This document shows positions 1 through 7,765 of a stretch of DNA of 64,000 nucleotides, in pieces. The stretch lies in assembly GCA_900199595.1 (NCBI GenBank), contig FZRB01000017.1, forward strand, positions 1 through 64,000. Direction: 5' to 3'. How positions within the stretch are numbered: the stretch's first letter is position 1; each line of letters begins with the position of its first letter. The notes below the pieces were generated by a model. It worked only from the letters and a program-made list of their open reading frames with translations, was not told the origin of the DNA and did not search any database. A program made the position numbers and the translations under genes. This DNA comes from Lachnospiraceae bacterium (GTDB lineage Bacteria; Bacillota; Clostridia; Lachnospirales; Lachnospiraceae).

Positions 1-254
1 TATTTGTTGTTATAAAGAGTGATTACATCTTTCCGAATGTTATCGGGAATGGTATTTGCTGGTTTGCGTCCTTTGTTACCGTGTGAGAAAGCGGCTTTAC
101 CTTTTTCTTTATAGGCTTTGATAAGTCTGTTAACTTGTCTTTTAGTAATACCTAGATTTAGAGCGGCGCGATCTTTGTTACCACCCTCGTCAACCAGTCG
201 TTTGATCACTTCATATTTCTTTTGTTCATTCATAGTTAAATCAATTCTCCTCAT
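1..254 (-). CDS. ISNCY/IS1202-type transposase, N-terminal part, cut by window edge
   Basis: Reading the reverse strand from an ATG at 254 gives an uninterrupted frame to the left edge, about 84 codons. The visible part begins MRRIDLTMNEQKKYEVIKRL and carries a helix-turn-helix in which GNKDRAALNLG and TKRQVNRLIKAYK form the two helices, followed by the HGNKGRKP segment. This N-terminus is characteristic of ISNCY (IS1202-group) transposases, which usually exceed 400 residues, so the DDE catalytic part lies outside the window. A strong GGAGGA ribosome site sits just upstream of two adjacent ATGs (257 and 254); 254 gives better spacing, and a later ATG (MNEQ) is also possible. Whether the full gene is intact cannot be seen. 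Confidence 0.8.
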   Translation of the reverse strand, partial: MRRIDLTMNEQKKYEVIKRLVDEGGNKDRAALNLGITKRQVNRLIKAYKEKGKAAFSHGNKGRKPANTIPDNIRKDVITLYNNK

Positions 255-327
255 CATGTCCTCCTCTCTTGCGAGAGGATAGTATACCATATCGGGACAT
301 TTTCATTTGTGGTTTAATAGGACATTA
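1..327 (-). mobile_element. Right part of an ISNCY/IS1202-type insertion sequence
   Basis: The transposase start and an upstream region rich in GGACATT/GGGACAT motifs (about 293-325, probably transposase-binding terminal repeats) form the end of an insertion sequence. Immediately after it, from about 331, the frame of a sugar-binding protein begins in mid-domain, so the element has inserted into that gene. The exact end (about 325-330) is inferred from the last GGACATT copy. Target duplication cannot be tested because the other end lies outside the window. Confidence 0.65.
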
Positions 328-330
328 TCA

Positions 331-975
331 AAAATGACTTATATTGTTGACGACAACATCAAGAAGTGGGTTGATATGTCTAAGGAAGAAGTAGATGCTG
401 GTTATACAGGTACAGGCGACCTTTGGGGCGATGACTGGTCAGCAGGTTTCTATCCAGATGGTAAAGTATTCTGCTACTTTGGACCAGCTTGGCTTATCGA
501 CTTCTGTATGGCAGCTGATGATGAGTCATCAATCGCTCATGCAGGTGGTTGGGCAGCTACAACAGGACCTCAGGGATTCTCATGGGGTGGTACATGGATC
601 TGTGCTGCAAACGGAACAGACAATCCTACACTCGTAGCTGATATCATCAGAAAGCTTACTGTTGATACAGAAATCATGACAGGTATTGTTAAGCAGGATA
701 ACGACTTCGTAAACAACAAGCCAGCTATGGAAGCTATGGCAGCAGATGCATCTTATGGTGATGCTGTACTTGGTGGACAGAATGCGCTTTCAATGTTCTG
801 CGAGGGAGCTAACAAGATTGATAAGTCTAACATCTGTGAGTATGATCAGGGATGTAACGAGTCATTCCAGGCTGCTATGAAGGATTACTTCGAAGGAAAT
901 ACTGCATCATATGAAGAAGCTCTTGAAGCATTCTACACATCAGTATCAGAGAAGTATCCAGAGCTTACTCACTAA
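331..975 (+). pseudogene. Carbohydrate ABC transporter substrate-binding protein, 3' fragment
   Basis: About 214 codons of the C-terminal lobe of a family-1 extracellular solute-binding protein remain. Recognisable features are GDLWGDDWSAGFYPDGKV, FGPAWLID, the GPQGFSWGGTWICA block, and the NNKPAMEAMA and YEEALEAFY helices near the end. The N-terminal lobe, signal peptide and lipobox are missing because an insertion sequence abuts the frame at about 330. An open frame can be extended back to a TTG at 307, but those codons belong to the IS end. It lies just upstream of two CUT1 permeases, so it was their binding subunit. A truncated protein without a signal peptide would not be exported. Confidence 0.85.
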
Positions 976-1033
976 TTCATTCTAAGCTATTGCTTAATAG
1001 AAGACCATTAGGTCTTGATAATTAAAAATAACT

Positions 1034-1067
1034 GCGTGCCTCCTTGGGCATCGTCCGAGAGGCACGC
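1034..1067 (+). terminator. Intercistronic hairpin between binding protein and permease
   Basis: GCGTGCCTC (1034-1042) pairs with GAGGCACGC (1059-1067), a 9-bp GC-rich stem with a 16-nt loop. No strong T tract follows, so it is more likely a partial terminator or mRNA-stabilising hairpin, as is usual where the binding protein must be made in excess over the permeases. Confidence 0.7.
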
Positions 1068-1127
1068 AATATTTAACTTTAATTAACTTTAATACACTAT
1101 TAAACATGGTATAGCGGAGGTAGCAGA

Positions 1128-2042
1128 ATGAATAAAAGTAAAAATGGAAGTGTTGTACGCTATAACCGTTGGGGGTATTTTTTCCTGATTCCTTTTGTTG
1201 TAGTATTCATTGCATTCCAGCTTATTCCACTGGTTTCCACAATTTACAACAGTTTCTTTGAACATTATTTTAAAAACGGTCTTACTGAGGTTGGACCAAC
1301 ATTAATTGGTTTTGAAAATTATAAGACACTGTTTTCTAATGGTGACTTGCTTAAATATTTTGCTAACACAATGATTATGTGGATCATGGGCTTCGTTCCT
1401 CAGATCCTCGTATCTCTTTTACTGGCTGCTTGGTTCTCGGATCCTTCACTTCGTCTTAAGGGACGTCCGTTCTTCCAGTCAGTTATCTATTTACCAAACC
1501 TTATTATGGCATCAGCATTTGCAATGTTGTTCTTTGCACTGTTCTCAGATATAGGACCTATCAACTCTATTCTGATGAATCTGCATATTTTAAAAGAACC
1601 ATATAAGTTCCTTTCACATACATCCAGTGCCAGATGGCTGGTTGCATTCATGAACTTCCTTATGTGGTTTGGTAACACTACAATCCTGCTTCTTGCAGGT
1701 ATGCTTGGTATCGATACAACCTACTATGAAGCAGCTGAGGTTGACGGTGCTACAGCAACTCAGATATTCTTTAGAATAACGCTTCCTATCTTAAGACCAA
1801 TCCTTGTATTCGTTATGATTACATCACTTATCGGTGGTCTTCAGATGTTCGATGTACCTCAGATTCTTACAAATGGTGAAGGTTCACCTACAAGAACTAC
1901 AATGACACTTATTATGTATCTTAATAAGCATCTGTACAGTAAGAACTATGGTATGGGTGGTGCGCTTTCAGTTATGTTGTTTATTATTACTGGTATCTTG
2001 AGTCTTATAGTATTCAAGTTTAATCAGCAGGGCGATAAGTAA
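1128..2042 (+). CDS. Carbohydrate ABC transporter permease, MalF/UgpA type
   Basis: This 304-residue integral membrane protein has an N-terminal membrane segment (FFLIPFVVVFIAFQLIPLV, about residues 18-36) and about six membrane spans overall. The EAA loop that docks on the ATPase is visible as EAAEVDGATATQIFFRITLP near residue 204. It is the first permease subunit of a CUT1 sugar importer. A GGAGG site lies at 1117-1121, eight bases before the ATG. It follows the disrupted binding-protein gene and is followed after 12 bases by the second permease. No ATPase gene is present in the cluster, which is normal for CUT1 systems that share an MsmK-type ATPase. The substrate cannot be told from sequence. 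Confidence 0.93.
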   Translation: MNKSKNGSVVRYNRWGYFFLIPFVVVFIAFQLIPLVSTIYNSFFEHYFKNGLTEVGPTLIGFENYKTLFSNGDLLKYFANTMIMWIMGFVPQILVSLLLAAWFSDPSLRLKGRPFFQSVIYLPNLIMASAFAMLFFALFSDIGPINSILMNLHILKEPYKFLSHTSSARWLVAFMNFLMWFGNTTILLLAGMLGIDTTYYEAAEVDGATATQIFFRITLPILRPILVFVMITSLIGGLQMFDVPQILTNGEGSPTRTTMTLIMYLNKHLYSKNYGMGGALSVMLFIITGILSLIVFKFNQQGDK

Positions 2043-2054
2043 GGAGGCGTATAC

Positions 2055-2912
2055 ATGGAAGATAAAAAATCAAATGGTATGGCGGTTCATACCCGTAGGA
2101 TTGTTGCATATGTAGTCCTTATTTTAGTAACTCTTATGTGTCTGTTCTGGTTCTATGTTCTTTTTATCAATGCAACTAGATCCAATTCTGCTCTTAAAAA
2201 AGGATTTACACTTATTCCGGGAGGATTTCTTGGAAAGAATCTTTATAGTCTTTTCCATAATAGTAATCTTCCTATTGTAAGAGGTCTTTTAAACAGTTTG
2301 TTCATTGCTCTTTGTACAGCAGGTCTTAGTACATATTTCTCTACTATGACAGCATTTGCTATACATGCATATGATTTCAAACTTAAGAAGTTTATGTTTA
2401 CATTTATACTGGCTATCATGATGATTCCTACGCAGGTTACTGCTCTCGGATTTATTAACCTTCTGAGAAAGATCAATCTTATGGATTCATTTATTCCGCT
2501 TATAGTTCCTGCTATTGCGGCTCCTGCAGTATTCTTCTATATGAAACAATATATGGAGGCGAATATACCATTGGAACTTATGGAATCGGCCCGTATCGAT
2601 GGTGCAAATGAGTTCCTGATATTTAACAGGATTGCACTCCCGCTCATGAAACCGGCTATTGCCGTACAGGCTATATTCTCATTCGTTACAAGCTGGAATA
2701 ATTACTTTACTCCTGCGCTTGTACTTAAGTCAGATACAAAGAAGACACTGCCTATTCTTATAGCGCTTCTTCGTTCAGCTGACTTCCTGAAGTTTGATAT
2801 GGGTCAGGTTTATATGTTCATAGCACTTGCTATTCTGCCTGTTATCATAGTATATATCTTCATGGCTAAGAATATCGTTGCCGGTATGACAGTTGGAGCT
2901 GTTAAAGGTTAA
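2055..2912 (+). CDS. Carbohydrate ABC transporter permease, MalG/UgpE type
   Basis: This 285-residue protein is the second CUT1 permease. The EAA motif reads MESARIDGANEFLIFNRIAL around residues 175-195, and there are about six membrane segments, the first at about residues 17-36 (VAYVVLILVTLMCLFWFYVL). Its start follows an AAGGAGG site, with a 12-base gap to the upstream permease, so the two are co-transcribed and probably translationally coupled. The family pairs with a MalF-type subunit to form the translocation pore. The cluster ends here at a strong terminator (2947-2984). Transport is probably impaired in this strain because the binding protein gene is interrupted. Confidence 0.93.
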   Translation: MEDKKSNGMAVHTRRIVAYVVLILVTLMCLFWFYVLFINATRSNSALKKGFTLIPGGFLGKNLYSLFHNSNLPIVRGLLNSLFIALCTAGLSTYFSTMTAFAIHAYDFKLKKFMFTFILAIMMIPTQVTALGFINLLRKINLMDSFIPLIVPAIAAPAVFFYMKQYMEANIPLELMESARIDGANEFLIFNRIALPLMKPAIAVQAIFSFVTSWNNYFTPALVLKSDTKKTLPILIALLRSADFLKFDMGQVYMFIALAILPVIIVYIFMAKNIVAGMTVGAVKG

Positions 2913-2917
2913 GATAT

Positions 2918-2946
2918 TTGCAATAATCTATATATTAAAGTATAAT
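2918..2946 (+). promoter_or_regulatory. Sigma-70-type promoter for the GGDEF-EAL gene
   Basis: TTGCAA (2918-2923) and a perfect TATAAT (2941-2946) are separated by 17 bases. The predicted start, near 2953, lies inside the left arm of the terminator hairpin at 2947-2972, so transcripts from this promoter would lack the full hairpin. Confidence 0.7.
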
Positions 2947-2984
2947 AGAGACGTTGATATTTCAACGTCTCTATTGTTTTATTT
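2947..2984 (+). terminator. Rho-independent terminator of the sugar permease operon
   Basis: AGAGACGTTGA (2947-2957) pairs perfectly with TCAACGTCTCT (2962-2972) across a TATT loop, and is followed by a T-rich tail (ATTGTTTTATTT). Confidence 0.85.
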
Positions 2985-2998
2985 GGGGAGGGGTGACA

Positions 2999-5900
2999 AT
3001 GGCAGAAAAAAAACAAAATACAACATTTTCAATGCTTGCTCTTGCACTCGCTAATGATTATGAAAGCATTTATGTCATAGATTCTACTGATGACAGTTAT
3101 ATAGAATATACAGCTGAAGGTGGAGATAAGACTCTTTCAGTAAGGTCACAGGGAGAGGATTTTTATGCTGATACCCTAATAAATTGTAAAAAGCTGGTAT
3201 GGCCTGAAGATCAGGCACGTTTTCTTAAAGCTTTTCAAAAGAAAGATATTGTGGATTCTTTGAAAAGCGGTGAGTCTTTTTCTCTTAATTACAGGTTGGT
3301 CATAAGTGGAAAGCCGCAGTATTATTTTCTTAAGACTATTCCTATGAATGATACGGATATTGTTATTGGTGTTCGGAATGTTGACAAACAGACCAGAAGA
3401 GAATTGAAGGACAGGGAAAAGAGATATATTTATTCTGAGATAGCTGATTCTCTGGCTGGCATGTTTGAAGCTATCTATCATATAAATTTTAAAACTGGAA
3501 ATTATACGGAGTTTTATACTACCCAAAGCTTTTCTGATCTTGGGATAGATAGTGGCGGTGAAAAGTTCTTTGAAAAAGTTAAGAATGATATACAGATTCA
3601 CATATATGAAGAAGACCGTGAAATGCTTGTGAGGGAACTGGATAGGGACAATCTTCTGTCAAAACTGGAAAACGAGAAAATGTATTCTCTTGTCTATAGA
3701 CAGTATTTTGATGGCAGAATGCAGTATCTGAACCTGATAGCCTTTAAACAGGAATCTGATGATGACCATATTGTTATAGGTATTCGTAATATAGACGAGC
3801 AAAAAAGACAGGAGGAAAATGTCGAAACCTATAGTCATATAGCAGGGGCTCTTGCCAGTCGTTATGAGGTTATCTACTATATAGATGTAGATACAAATGA
3901 ATATATACAGTATAGTGCAAGTGATCAATATGCTAAGCTTGGAACAACAAAGAAAGGAAATGACTTTTTTAAAGACGCCTATTCTGACATAAATAAATAT
4001 ATCCATAGGGATGATAAAGACAGAGTTCTTATGGTAATAAATAAGGAACACCTTCTTGAAATTCTGGCTCACGAGGGTTCATTAACTATGTCTTACCGTC
4101 AGATGCTCGATGGGCTGTCCCAGTATGTTGCTATGATGGTTGTAAGACCTAAAAATGATGAAAGACATCTTGTAATGGGCGTTACAAATATAGATGCCCA
4201 GAAGAAACGCGAGGAGATAATAAGAGCTGAAAACCAGACCTTCAGTGAGATATCCATGGCTCTGGCTCAGAGATACGAAGTTATTTATCACGTAAATGTG
4301 CTTACTAACGAATATATCGAATATAGTTCAAGTGAAAAATATGCAAAGCTTGATATTGGAGCCAGGGGCAGTGATTTCTTTGGTGAAACTCAGAAGAATA
4401 TGAAGAGAGATATCTATCCTGATGATTATCCGATGATGTCTGTTGCCATGAAAAAGGAATATCTTATGAAGAGTCTGAAGGAAACAGGAAAATTCCTGAT
4501 TACCTATAGACTTATGCTGGATGGAAGACCTCAATATGTTACCCTTTTTGCTGTTAGACCAAAGGAAGATTCCCACCATATCATTATAGCTGTAGCAAAT
4601 ATTGATTCAACCAGACGTATGGAAATTGAGTTTGAGGATGCTCTTGGAAATGCCATGGATATGGCTAATCATGATCCTCTGACAGGTCTTAAGAATAAAC
4701 GTTACTATGCACAGACAGAAATGAAGCTTGATGGTATTATAGAAGAAAAAGGAGTACTTAATTTCTCCATTTTAGTCTGTGATATAAATGGATTGAAGCT
4801 GATTAATGATACAAAAGGCCATCAGGCCGGTGATCAGTTTATACAGGATGCCTGCACAACTATATGTGATGTTTTTAAAAACAGTACTGTTTTTCGTATA
4901 GGTGGAGATGAAGTCGCTGTAATTCTTGAGGGTGAAGATTATAAGAATCGTGACGAACTCGTAGAAAAGCTTGGAGAAATACAGAAAGAGAATAAAGAAA
5001 AGAATCTTGCTACTGTAGCCTTTGGTATCTCGGATTTCAGGCCAAAGCTTGATAACAGAGTTCAGGATGTTTTTGAGAGAGCTGATCAGGCTATGTATCT
5101 TGATAAAAAGAATTATCAGGAGACTGATCAGAATGTTGTTGAAAATGCATTAATGATTCAGAAATATAAGCATGAGAGGGTTTTCTTTGATCTTTTTATG
5201 CAGCTACTTAATGCTATGACTGATTCACAGAAACGAGATGTTCAGCTTATTGAAAATATATTAGTAAAGATATGCTCACATCTCAGGCTTTCAAAGGCTA
5301 TTACATATGTTTACCTGAATCCTCAGGAGGAGGCAGAGGGAAAAGGAGAAACGCTTAGTTGTTACGATCTGGGAATTGAAGGAGAAGAGATTCACAGGCT
5401 CAGAGTTGTAAGTGGATTCAATTCTATTGCAACTATGATTACATACATGTCTCCAAATGAAAAACCACATACTAAAGAAGAGCGGGAACAGATGATCCTT
5501 GTCATGAAAACCACCATTATGTTCATAAGCAGAAATCGTCTGGGAGGAATGGTAGAACGTCTAACATTTTATGATACTGATGGTTACAAGAATTTCAGAA
5601 GCTTCCAGAAATATATCATGCAGAACAGGGAGAATCTGGGTAGAAGGGTAGCGTTCAGATATAATCTCAGACATTTTTCGCTTGTTAATCAGGACCTTGG
5701 AAAAGATATGGGTGATAAACTTATGAGACAGCACTTTTCACAGATGGAAGGTATGATTGGCGATAGTGGAATAATATGTCGTCTTGGAGGAGACAATTTC
5801 ATCGGTATATGTGGCAATGAGGTTCTTGGACAAGTGCTGTCTTATCTGACAGAGGCAAAGCTTGTATATGATGAGAGTGAAGATAAAAGTGTAAATCTTT

Positions 5901-6841
5901 CAACATCTGCAGGCGTTTTCAGAATTCCTGCTGATTTGATAATAAATAACCCGGGTGAGATTATGGGGCCTATTACTCAGTCATTCCATGTTGCACAAAA
6001 TGGCGGCAAGGACAGAATACTATTCTATCAGGGTGGAGTAGATAAGGATAGAGAGGCTGCCAAAAAGGTGCAACAGCTGTTTCCTGAGGCTCTTCGTAAT
6101 GAAGAATTCAGAGTTTATTACCAGCCTAAGGTTGATATCAGAACCGGTGAGATAATCGGTGCTGAGGCACTTTGCCGCTGGTTCCATGACGATAAGATGA
6201 TAAGTCCCGGTGAGTTTATTCCTGTGCTTGAGGAGACCAGTGATATCTGCAAACTAGATTTTTATATGCTGGATCATGTATGCAGTGATATAAGGAAATG
6301 GCTTGACCAGGGTAAAAAGGTTGTTCGAATATCTGTTAACCTATCACGTAAGCACATGATAAATGTAAACCTTCTTGATAATCTTCTCAAAATAGTAGAC
6401 AGGCATAGTGTTCCGCACAGCTGTCTGGAGATAGAGCTTACTGAAACAACTACAGATGTGGAGTTCAATGATCTGAAAAGAGTTGTTACAGGACTTCAGA
6501 GGGTGGGTATATTTACGTCAGTGGATGATTTTGGTGTGGGCTATTCATCTCTGAATCTGATTAAAGAATTGCCGTGGAATGTTATCAAGGTAGATAAAAG
6601 CTTCCTGAATGTTAAGGGGGATGAATCTGACAGAGTCAGCAGAATCATGTTTAAGCATGTTATTTCCATGACATCTGAAATGGGAATTGAGTGTATAGTA
6701 GAAGGCGTGGAAACACAGGAACAGCTGGAAATTCTGCGTGAAAATAATTGTATCTATGCACAGGGCTTCCTGTTTGACAGGCCTATTCCGCATATCGAAT
6801 TTGAAGAACGTCTGTCAAGAGGGTATTACGAGATTCCATAA
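2999..6841 (+). CDS. Multi-sensor GGDEF-GGDEF-EAL cyclic-di-GMP protein
   Basis: The protein has 1,280 residues from the ATG at 2999, chosen for the GGGGAGGGG ribosome site; an upstream TTG frame extension overlaps the terminator and is not used. Four tandem PAS-like repeats of about 130 residues (about 10-135, 143-265, 278-400, 415-540) share ALA.RYE.IY.ID, SYRLMLDG..QYV and VIGV.NID motifs. A first GGDEF domain (about 555-710) carries GGDEV at about 635. A spacer region (720-860) is followed by a second GGDEF-like domain with GGDNF (about 930), probably inactive. The C-terminal EAL domain (1030-1280) keeps EAL (1056-1058), NLSRKH, ELTET, DDFGVGYSS, K in VIKVDKSFL, EGVE and QGF, so phosphodiesterase activity is likely. 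No membrane segment is seen, so it is cytoplasmic. It may both make and degrade cyclic-di-GMP; the net direction is unknown. Confidence 0.9.
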   Translation: MAEKKQNTTFSMLALALANDYESIYVIDSTDDSYIEYTAEGGDKTLSVRSQGEDFYADTLINCKKLVWPEDQARFLKAFQKKDIVDSLKSGESFSLNYRLVISGKPQYYFLKTIPMNDTDIVIGVRNVDKQTRRELKDREKRYIYSEIADSLAGMFEAIYHINFKTGNYTEFYTTQSFSDLGIDSGGEKFFEKVKNDIQIHIYEEDREMLVRELDRDNLLSKLENEKMYSLVYRQYFDGRMQYLNLIAFKQESDDDHIVIGIRNIDEQKRQEENVETYSHIAGALASRYEVIYYIDVDTNEYIQYSASDQYAKLGTTKKGNDFFKDAYSDINKYIHRDDKDRVLMVINKEHLLEILAHEGSLTMSYRQMLDGLSQYVAMMVVRPKNDERHLVMGVTNIDAQKKREEIIRAENQTFSEISMALAQRYEVIYHVNVLTNEYIEYSSSEKYAKLDIGARGSDFFGETQKNMKRDIYPDDYPMMSVAMKKEYLMKSLKETGKFLITYRLMLDGRPQYVTLFAVRPKEDSHHIIIAVANIDSTRRMEIEFEDALGNAMDMANHDPLTGLKNKRYYAQTEMKLDGIIEEKGVLNFSILVCDINGLKLINDTKGHQAGDQFIQDACTTICDVFKNSTVFRIGGDEVAVILEGEDYKNRDELVEKLGEIQKENKEKNLATVAFGISDFRPKLDNRVQDVFERADQAMYLDKKNYQETDQNVVENALMIQKYKHERVFFDLFMQLLNAMTDSQKRDVQLIENILVKICSHLRLSKAITYVYLNPQEEAEGKGETLSCYDLGIEGEEIHRLRVVSGFNSIATMITYMSPNEKPHTKEEREQMILVMKTTIMFISRNRLGGMVERLTFYDTDGYKNFRSFQKYIMQNRENLGRRVAFRYNLRHFSLVNQDLGKDMGDKLMRQHFSQMEGMIGDSGIICRLGGDNFIGICGNEVLGQVLSYLTEAKLVYDESEDKSVNLSTSAGVFRIPADLIINNPGEIMGPITQSFHVAQNGGKDRILFYQGGVDKDREAAKKVQQLFPEALRNEEFRVYYQPKVDIRTGEIIGAEALCRWFHDDKMISPGEFIPVLEETSDICKLDFYMLDHVCSDIRKWLDQGKKVVRISVNLSRKHMINVNLLDNLLKIVDRHSVPHSCLEIELTETTTDVEFNDLKRVVTGLQRVGIFTSVDDFGVGYSSLNLIKELPWNVIKVDKSFLNVKGDESDRVSRIMFKHVISMTSEMGIECIVEGVETQEQLEILRENNCIYAQGFLFDRPIPHIEFEERLSRGYYEIP

Positions 6842-6874
6842 TATCGCTAAAAAAATCAAAAGGACTATTATTTA

Positions 6875-7666
6875 ATGAGTAATAAAAACAACAAAGGTAA
6901 CACACAAAGTAAAACACAGGAAGCGCCTCAAAAGGGAGCTTCCGATGAGAACACTATGACTACAGCAGAAAAAGTTAGGGCTGAGGATAAAAAGGAGGCA
7001 GAAAAGGAACCTGCAGTTCCTATGAGCAGAGCTCAAAAGTTTCTGAGTAAGTTTGACATATTTGGAGATCTTTTCTTTCTGAATGTATTCTTCTTTGTCA
7101 CAAGCATTCCCATAATCACTCTGGGAGCGTCCTTTACAGCTATGTATACTGTAACTAATAAGATGGTAAAGAACGAAGATGGACCAATAGGTCAGGAGTA
7201 CTTTAAGGCCTTTAAGGCGAATTTCAAACAGGCAACTGCTATATGGTTAGCAGATATCTTGTTTATTGTTTTTGTAACCGTTCAATACATTTATTATCTG
7301 AATAATGATAACCAGATAACCAAGTATCTTTTTATTTTCATGGGTTTTGAATTCATATTGCTTGCGTTTGCTATTCCACTGCAGTTTCCGCTTCTGGCAA
7401 GGTATGATAATACAACCTTCAGAACCATGCTCAATGCTTTGGTTTTATCGCTTACAAATCTTGGAGTATGGTTTAGAATGTTCTTTATCTGGATGTTCCC
7501 TATGGCGCTTTATTATCTGAGACCGAATCTTTTCGTATACTCATGGTTCCTTTGGGGGATGATCCTTTCAGCTCTTTTTGCTTATGTATGCTCGATGTTT
7601 CTGGTTAAGTTTTATGATAGGCTGGAGAATAGAGAAGAAAAGCCTGAAGAAGCTGCCGGTAAATAA
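6875..7666 (+). CDS. YesL/DUF624 family membrane protein
   Basis: This 263-residue protein begins with a polar Lys/Glu-rich tail of about 55 residues and then matches the DUF624 pattern: FDIFGDLFFLNVFFFVTS, IPIITLGASFTAMYTVT, the EDGPIG.EYFKAFKANFKQAT segment, and five to six membrane spans. DUF624 proteins (YesL of Bacillus) are usually found beside sugar-responsive regulators and sugar ABC transporters. Here it lies one gene downstream of the CUT1 permeases, which supports an ancestral link, but its function is not established. The extended hydrophilic N-terminus is longer than usual for the family. It starts 33 bases after the GGDEF-EAL gene and is probably co-transcribed with it. Confidence 0.85.
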   Translation: MSNKNNKGNTQSKTQEAPQKGASDENTMTTAEKVRAEDKKEAEKEPAVPMSRAQKFLSKFDIFGDLFFLNVFFFVTSIPIITLGASFTAMYTVTNKMVKNEDGPIGQEYFKAFKANFKQATAIWLADILFIVFVTVQYIYYLNNDNQITKYLFIFMGFEFILLAFAIPLQFPLLARYDNTTFRTMLNALVLSLTNLGVWFRMFFIWMFPMALYYLRPNLFVYSWFLWGMILSALFAYVCSMFLVKFYDRLENREEKPEEAAGK

Positions 7667-7673
7667 GTATTTC

Positions 7674-7702
7674 TTGCAATAAAGGCTTATTTATGATAGT
7701 AT
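7674..7702 (+). promoter_or_regulatory. Promoter of the decarboxylase-aminotransferase operon
   Basis: TTGCAA (7674-7679), a 17-base spacer and TAGTAT (7697-7702). The predicted start is about 7709, leaving a leader of some 57 bases that contains the hairpin at 7721-7745. Confidence 0.6.
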
Positions 7703-7720
7703 TCATATGTTTAAGCAGAG

Positions 7721-7750
7721 GGTCCGCTTTAAACAAAGCGGTCCTTTCTC
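7721..7750 (+). terminator. Hairpin in the leader of the decarboxylase gene
   Basis: GGTCCGCTTT (7721-7730) pairs with AAAGCGGTCC (7735-7744/5) with one T-T mismatch, followed by TTTCTC. It can end transcripts from the DUF624 gene; because it lies downstream of the promoter at 7674-7702 it would also be in the leader of the next operon and could attenuate it. The T tract is weak. Confidence 0.55.
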
Positions 7751-7765
7751 GTTATAGGAGGAAAT

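Noticed and set aside
2954-2998. Upstream TTG start for the GGDEF-EAL gene
   Set aside because: It lies inside the terminator stem and lacks a ribosome site; ATG 2999 has GGGGAGGGG.
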